Shown in pieces: positions 60,768-64,000 of a stretch of 64,000 nt of DNA (position 1 is the first letter of the stretch; each line of letters starts with the position of its first letter). The position numbers and the translations under genes were made by a program. The notes under the pieces are model-generated. The model saw only the letters and a program-made list of their open reading frames with translations. It was not told where the DNA came from and did not search any database. The stretch is taken from positions 902,160 to 966,159 of the forward strand of contig JANQOQ010000006.1 of NCBI GenBank assembly GCA_028285755.1, given 5' to 3'. This stretch comes from Puniceicoccaceae bacterium. Its GTDB lineage: Bacteria > Verrucomicrobiota > Verrucomicrobiia > Opitutales > JAFGAQ01.

Positions 60768-62516
60768 CTAGGCAAATGAGTGGACCGGACTGCTGCTCTC
60801 GGCTGCAGCAGTCTTAAAACCCGGTCTCACAGGCTGATTATTTTGTTGGATCACTGATTGACTCTTTTCCTCATCATAAGCGTCAGAGGCCGAGAAAAGG
60901 CGGGTGCCCTTCCCTGACAAGGCATAAGAAATATATTCGGGTTCATCGAGCTCGATACCCTTAACAGCTGCACGATCCTTGATGTCGCGCCATTGTTCAC
61001 GAAGATCATTGAGCACCGATTCATCCCCCTCAAATTTAGCATGGATCGAACCGCCCACTACGCGGATCTCCACGGAAAGGCGATTACTATCCTCCGAACC
61101 CATAATAAAACGCATGCGGCTCTTCTCCGAATCACGCATACGCTCGATATGATTGAGAATTTGGTTAACCACCCCGGCAGAAAGCTGGGAACTCACACTG
61201 CGGTCGATAAACTGAGATTGAGTGGCACTCTGCGCGTTGGACTTTACTTCCCCCACTTCGGTCGCCCATTGGCGATACTGGGCATCCTGTCGTTTTTGGT
61301 TAAAGTCATCCCGCCTGAGAAAGTCGCCATTGCCCATCTCCGGGCTGGATTCCACACGCGATACCGGGGTTTGCACCTTGGGAGCAGGCACCCCATCCAG
61401 AGCCACTTTGAGACTCTTGCGGTCATCCATTGTTTGTTCTTTAGTAAGCATGCTTGGAATCTTTATGGACTGCTTAGCACTTGGAGTGCCAATCTCACCT
61501 TCAAATTCCTTAACCAATTGATTATCAATTATTTTGCTATCAATGGATGCCCTATTTATAGGTTCAAATCTGAATTTATAGTCAGCGCTGCTATTGCCTG
61601 CGGAAATATTTGCCGGGGTTCTTTGGTTCTTTGCGGCAAGCGCTTTGGTTTTCAGCTTCGGGGATGTTTCATCAGCTTCCTCGATTCCCGTTTTCTTCAC
61701 CGCCTTCTTAGTAGAAGGTTGAGTCGCTTTCACGGGAGATTTTGCCTCATTTGAAGCATCAAGCTCGGTTACTTGCTTAGCTTGTGCAACCGGATTTTTC
61801 GCAGTCACTTTTTGGCCATTTTTTACGGGTTTGGCATCAATCACTTCTTCCTCTACCTTTTGCCCCTTAAGAGCTTCACTGTCCACGGGTTTGGTGGTCA
61901 CAGGCATTTTTTGGACTACCTCTTTCGTAGGTTTTGCTTTTACTTCAGGCTTTGCCGCATCTCCGGATTCGACCTTTGCGGGCTGTAGCTTGGATACCGC
62001 TTTAGGATCTACAGCACCTTTTTTGACCGGCTTAGTATTAACTTCTGTTGGCTGTTCAACCTTTGGAGCCTCAGTGGCCTTCTTTATTGCAAATTTTTGC
62101 GGAACGGAGGTTGCTTTGGATTGCACTTTTTTCTCATCAGCGCCTTCCGTCTTTTCAATATCCGCTTGTTTGATCTGCTTCTGCGACTGGATGGATGCTT
62201 TCTGAGCTGAGCTGCTTAACGGAACGGAGGGTTGCTCTTCCTTGACTTGCTTTTTAGCCTTGGGTTCTTCTTTGGCTTCAGCTTTTTTTGCCACCTTCGG
62301 CTTATCAGCCACTTGAGTGGGCTCATTTTTCACTGCCCCCTTTTTCAACGTTTTTGGATTCTCCTGAGCAGGCTTGGGCTGCTTGGAATCCAATAATTCT
62401 GAAAAAGCCTGCTCAGGGCTATCAGACGTGTTTTTCGAGGAGACCTTTGGTTGCGCTAGTTCAATGCCAGCGGTTGGGCTTGGGAGGATAATGGGTGGCG
62501 GATTTTGTGTACTCAT
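60768..62516 (-). CDS. fliK: Hook-length control protein FliK
   Basis: 582 residues. Residues about 40-380 are Lys/Pro/Ala/Glu-rich low-complexity repeats (AKPTKEVVQKMPVTTKPVDS) that serve as the molecular ruler. Residues about 420-550 form the C-terminal FliK domain (NRLSVEIRVVGGSIHAKFEG, VLNDLREQW, RAAVKGIELDEPE), which signals the switch in export specificity. It sits between flgD and the MotE-like gene. Confidence 0.85.
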   Translation of the reverse strand: MSTQNPPPIILPSPTAGIELAQPKVSSKNTSDSPEQAFSELLDSKQPKPAQENPKTLKKGAVKNEPTQVADKPKVAKKAEAKEEPKAKKQVKEEQPSVPLSSSAQKASIQSQKQIKQADIEKTEGADEKKVQSKATSVPQKFAIKKATEAPKVEQPTEVNTKPVKKGAVDPKAVSKLQPAKVESGDAAKPEVKAKPTKEVVQKMPVTTKPVDSEALKGQKVEEEVIDAKPVKNGQKVTAKNPVAQAKQVTELDASNEAKSPVKATQPSTKKAVKKTGIEEADETSPKLKTKALAAKNQRTPANISAGNSSADYKFRFEPINRASIDSKIIDNQLVKEFEGEIGTPSAKQSIKIPSMLTKEQTMDDRKSLKVALDGVPAPKVQTPVSRVESSPEMGNGDFLRRDDFNQKRQDAQYRQWATEVGEVKSNAQSATQSQFIDRSVSSQLSAGVVNQILNHIERMRDSEKSRMRFIMGSEDSNRLSVEIRVVGGSIHAKFEGDESVLNDLREQWRDIKDRAAVKGIELDEPEYISYALSGKGTRLFSASDAYDEEKSQSVIQQNNQPVRPGFKTAAAESSSPVHSFA

Positions 62517-63139
62517 GAGCTTTGCTCTTGTTCTTTATAGTGTAAGCGGAGTTGTTCGGAAAGGGCTGCGGCGCGGCGGATCATATTCTGATTATTGCCC
62601 CCTTGTTTCACCATCTCCTCCAGGACAGCGGCAACTCTTTCGGGCTTCATCAGCGCCAGGATTTTGATTACCAGCTGACCGTCCATTTCGTTAAAAATGC
62701 GGACGGTTGCCTCCGGTGAGAGGTTGGTATAGCTGGATGCAAGGGACTTCAAATTGCTCAATTCACTCTGCTTAACGATGATGATCTGCTCACTGAGGGT
62801 CTCATGGCGGCGTTGAATCTCGGCCTTGAGCTCGTCAAGTTCCTGCTTTTCGACATTGATATGGTTTTGCAGGCTGAGTAACTCAGCCTCACGGCGGTCG
62901 AGATCTGCTTTACGGCTATTAAGTTCCTCGATGAACTTATCGAGTTCGTCCGTTTTAAAGTACCAGTCTACATCCTGTTTCTTATTTTCCAGGATTTCCT
63001 CAATCGTAACTACCTCTTCCACTTCTTCCTCAAATACAGGCATCTCAAATTGATGGGTCATGAGTGCTCCAAAGTAACCCGCCAGGTGCAATACCAGCGC
63101 GAGGATCATGACAAACCAGGATGATGATAAGAAATTCAT
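62513..63139 (-). CDS. MotE-like stator/export chaperone-type protein
   Basis: 208 residues: one N-terminal membrane segment (FVMILALVLHLAGYFGALM), a long coiled coil (about 60-135, ELNSRKADLDRREAELLSLQ), then a C-terminal MgtE-N-like domain (TNLSPEATVRIFNEMDGQLV then ALMKPERVAAVLEEMVKQ). This is the layout of MotE. In other species MotE helps fold or stabilise the stator MotC. It overlaps fliK by four bases. Confidence 0.75.
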   Translation of the reverse strand: MNFLSSSWFVMILALVLHLAGYFGALMTHQFEMPVFEEEVEEVVTIEEILENKKQDVDWYFKTDELDKFIEELNSRKADLDRREAELLSLQNHINVEKQELDELKAEIQRRHETLSEQIIIVKQSELSNLKSLASSYTNLSPEATVRIFNEMDGQLVIKILALMKPERVAAVLEEMVKQGGNNQNMIRRAAALSEQLRLHYKEQEQSS

Positions 63140-63141
63140 GA

Positions 63142-63594
63142 TTATTTCATTAATGGGTTAAATTTTCGTCGGGCGTTGTATAAATCGTCGCTTTCCATCT
63201 GCTCCTGAAGCAACTGCTCAGCCGCGTGCTCCATACGTTTGCGCTCCCGCAGGCTATCCAGCAGCTCATGCTTCTTGCGGGCTTCGATATAAACTTCCTG
63301 GGCAGCAATCTCCTGATTTTGGGCACGTATTCGCAGATCCTGCAGCTCATTAATGTGCTGCTTCTGCTGCTCCAGGGCAGTCGCGTATTGGGCTTGGTCC
63401 GCAGCAGAGAACATACCTTCCCGGCTTTGCAAAATGAAACCATTGATACGCTCATATTGGCGCTGAGCTTCATTGATCTGCTCTTCTATTTTGCGGCGCA
63501 CCTGAATCGCGGCCGAATACTTTGCTTCCGCCTCATTCTGCTCCTTGAGCCGTAGCGTTAAGATGCTCGCCAGCCTGAATTGGAAGCGCTTCAT
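63142..63594 (-). CDS. fliJ: Flagellar export chaperone FliJ
   Basis: 150 residues, wholly helical coiled coil (FRLASILTLRLKEQNEAEAK then EQQKQHINELQDLRIRAQ), the usual size and composition of FliJ, which links the FliI ATPase to the export gate. It overlaps fliI by four bases and is followed after 2 bp by the MotE-like gene. Confidence 0.85.
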   Translation of the reverse strand: MKRFQFRLASILTLRLKEQNEAEAKYSAAIQVRRKIEEQINEAQRQYERINGFILQSREGMFSAADQAQYATALEQQKQHINELQDLRIRAQNQEIAAQEVYIEARKKHELLDSLRERKRMEHAAEQLLQEQMESDDLYNARRKFNPLMK

Positions 63595-64000
63595 CGGCTA
63601 CCTCCCGTCTGCACGATTTTCTGCAACTGCTCAAGGGTCTCCCCACGCGGTGCAAGCGCGTCTGCCTGCTGTTTTAGAAATTCATTGATGTGCGGAAACT
63701 TCGCGATTGCCTGGTCGATGCGCACATTGCTCTTGGGTGTGTATGCACCAATGTTGATGAGATCCTCATTCTTGCGATAGAGGGCGAGCAAATCCCGGGC
63801 ATTGCCAATCGTTGCCACCTCCTCGGGCGTGCACACGTCGCGGATAAGCCGGCTCACGCTCTCCAGCACATCGATCGCAGGATAGTGATTGGTCGTTGCC
63901 AGCGCACGCGACAGCACAATGTGCCCATCTAAAATACCACGTACTGCGTCCGAAATCGGCTCGTTCATATCATCCCCTTCAACGAGCACTGTATAAAACG
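63591..64000 (-). CDS. fliI: Flagellum-specific ATP synthase FliI (C-terminal part; start outside window)
   Basis: The reading frame enters from the right edge as FYTVLVEGDDMNEPISDAVR and continues GILDGHIVLSRALATTNHYP AIDVLESVSRL (two segments), the conserved C-terminal part of F1-type FliI ATPases. It provides 136 residues of about 440. It drives export of flagellar proteins. The gene runs into fliJ by a four-base overlap. Confidence 0.93.
   Translation of the reverse strand, partial: FYTVLVEGDDMNEPISDAVRGILDGHIVLSRALATTNHYPAIDVLESVSRLIRDVCTPEEVATIGNARDLLALYRKNEDLINIGAYTPKSNVRIDQAIAKFPHINEFLKQQADALAPRGETLEQLQKIVQTGGSR

Noticed and set aside
60993..61754. 253-codon plus-strand frame opposite fliK
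   Set aside because: Antisense of the low-complexity FliK ruler; Phe/Leu/Arg-rich composition is the complement of Lys/Glu codons.
1..64000. CRISPR array or insertion sequence
   Set aside because: No regularly spaced repeats with unique spacers and no transposase-like reading frame with terminal inverted repeats was seen anywhere in the window.

Overview
The window is bacterial DNA that joins the right-hand part of an integrative and conjugative element (ICE; positions 1 to about 25,751, left end outside the window) to ordinary chromosome (about 25,752 to 64,000). The chromosomal gene set includes flagellar genes, serA-plsY-hom, pdxJ and nnrD, and a pair of secreted serine-protease-like proteins with an aromatic-rich C-terminal domain. 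Together with a GC content near 50% this suggests a flagellated Gram-negative of the Verrucomicrobiota, probably class Opitutia / Puniceicoccales. That placement is inferred from protein character; no database search was made.

ICE (1-25,751). From the left: a truncated acidic protein; about 890 bp without a long gene that holds stacked minus-strand hairpins, a possible small RNA and an 18-residue peptide with a perfect ribosome binding site; two AlpA-like DNA-binding proteins and a tyrosine integrase (int1); what looks like an un-recombined attP for a tRNA-Leu(CAA) gene; a MobC/MobA (MOBP) pair preceded by an oriT-like inverted repeat; a Phd/VapC-type toxin-antitoxin pair; a second, helicase-less relaxase of the TrwC/MOBF type; an M48-like zinc peptidase; three tiny cargo genes (YjzC-like, DUF2188, unnamed); a possible origin or centromere region with an 18-bp perfect inverted repeat; a ParA-like ATPase with small neighbours; the VirD4/TraD coupling protein; and a minus-strand VirB2-B3-B4-lipoprotein-B5-B6-B8-B9-B10 operon headed by a sigma-factor-like gene. 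VirB1 and VirB11 are not seen. A second M48-like peptidase with an orphan partner, a small excisionase and a second tyrosine integrase (int2) close the element at a tRNA-Val(GAC) gene, which int2 reads into.

The element therefore carries two integrases, two relaxases and two related zinc peptidases. The tRNA-Leu half-site near int1 is flanked on both sides by the same 14-bp repeat, as an unused attP would be. The simplest reading is a composite element that now sits in tRNA-Val and carries a dormant second integration module.

Chromosome (25,752-64,000). Two adjacent secreted proteins are paralogues: the first keeps a His-Asp-Ser trypsin-like triad and the second has lost all three residues. 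A nucleotide-sugar cluster (reductase, rmlB, rmlA, glycosyltransferase) appears to make dTDP-L-rhamnose without rmlC; its reductase resembles the plant bifunctional epimerase/reductase. Then come an ankyrin membrane protein, dprA, nnrE-nnrD, pdxJ, rnhB, an FKBP lipoprotein, flagellin with a linked unknown gene, serA-plsY-hom-udg, a YugP-type peptidase, a SixA-like phosphatase, a dihydrolipoyl dehydrogenase-like oxidoreductase, an OGG1-like glycosylase, a UvrD/PcrA-type helicase and a hybrid histidine kinase. The window ends in a flagellar operon read leftwards: fliI (partial), fliJ, a MotE-like gene, fliK, flgD, flgE, fliL, fliM, fliN, fliO.
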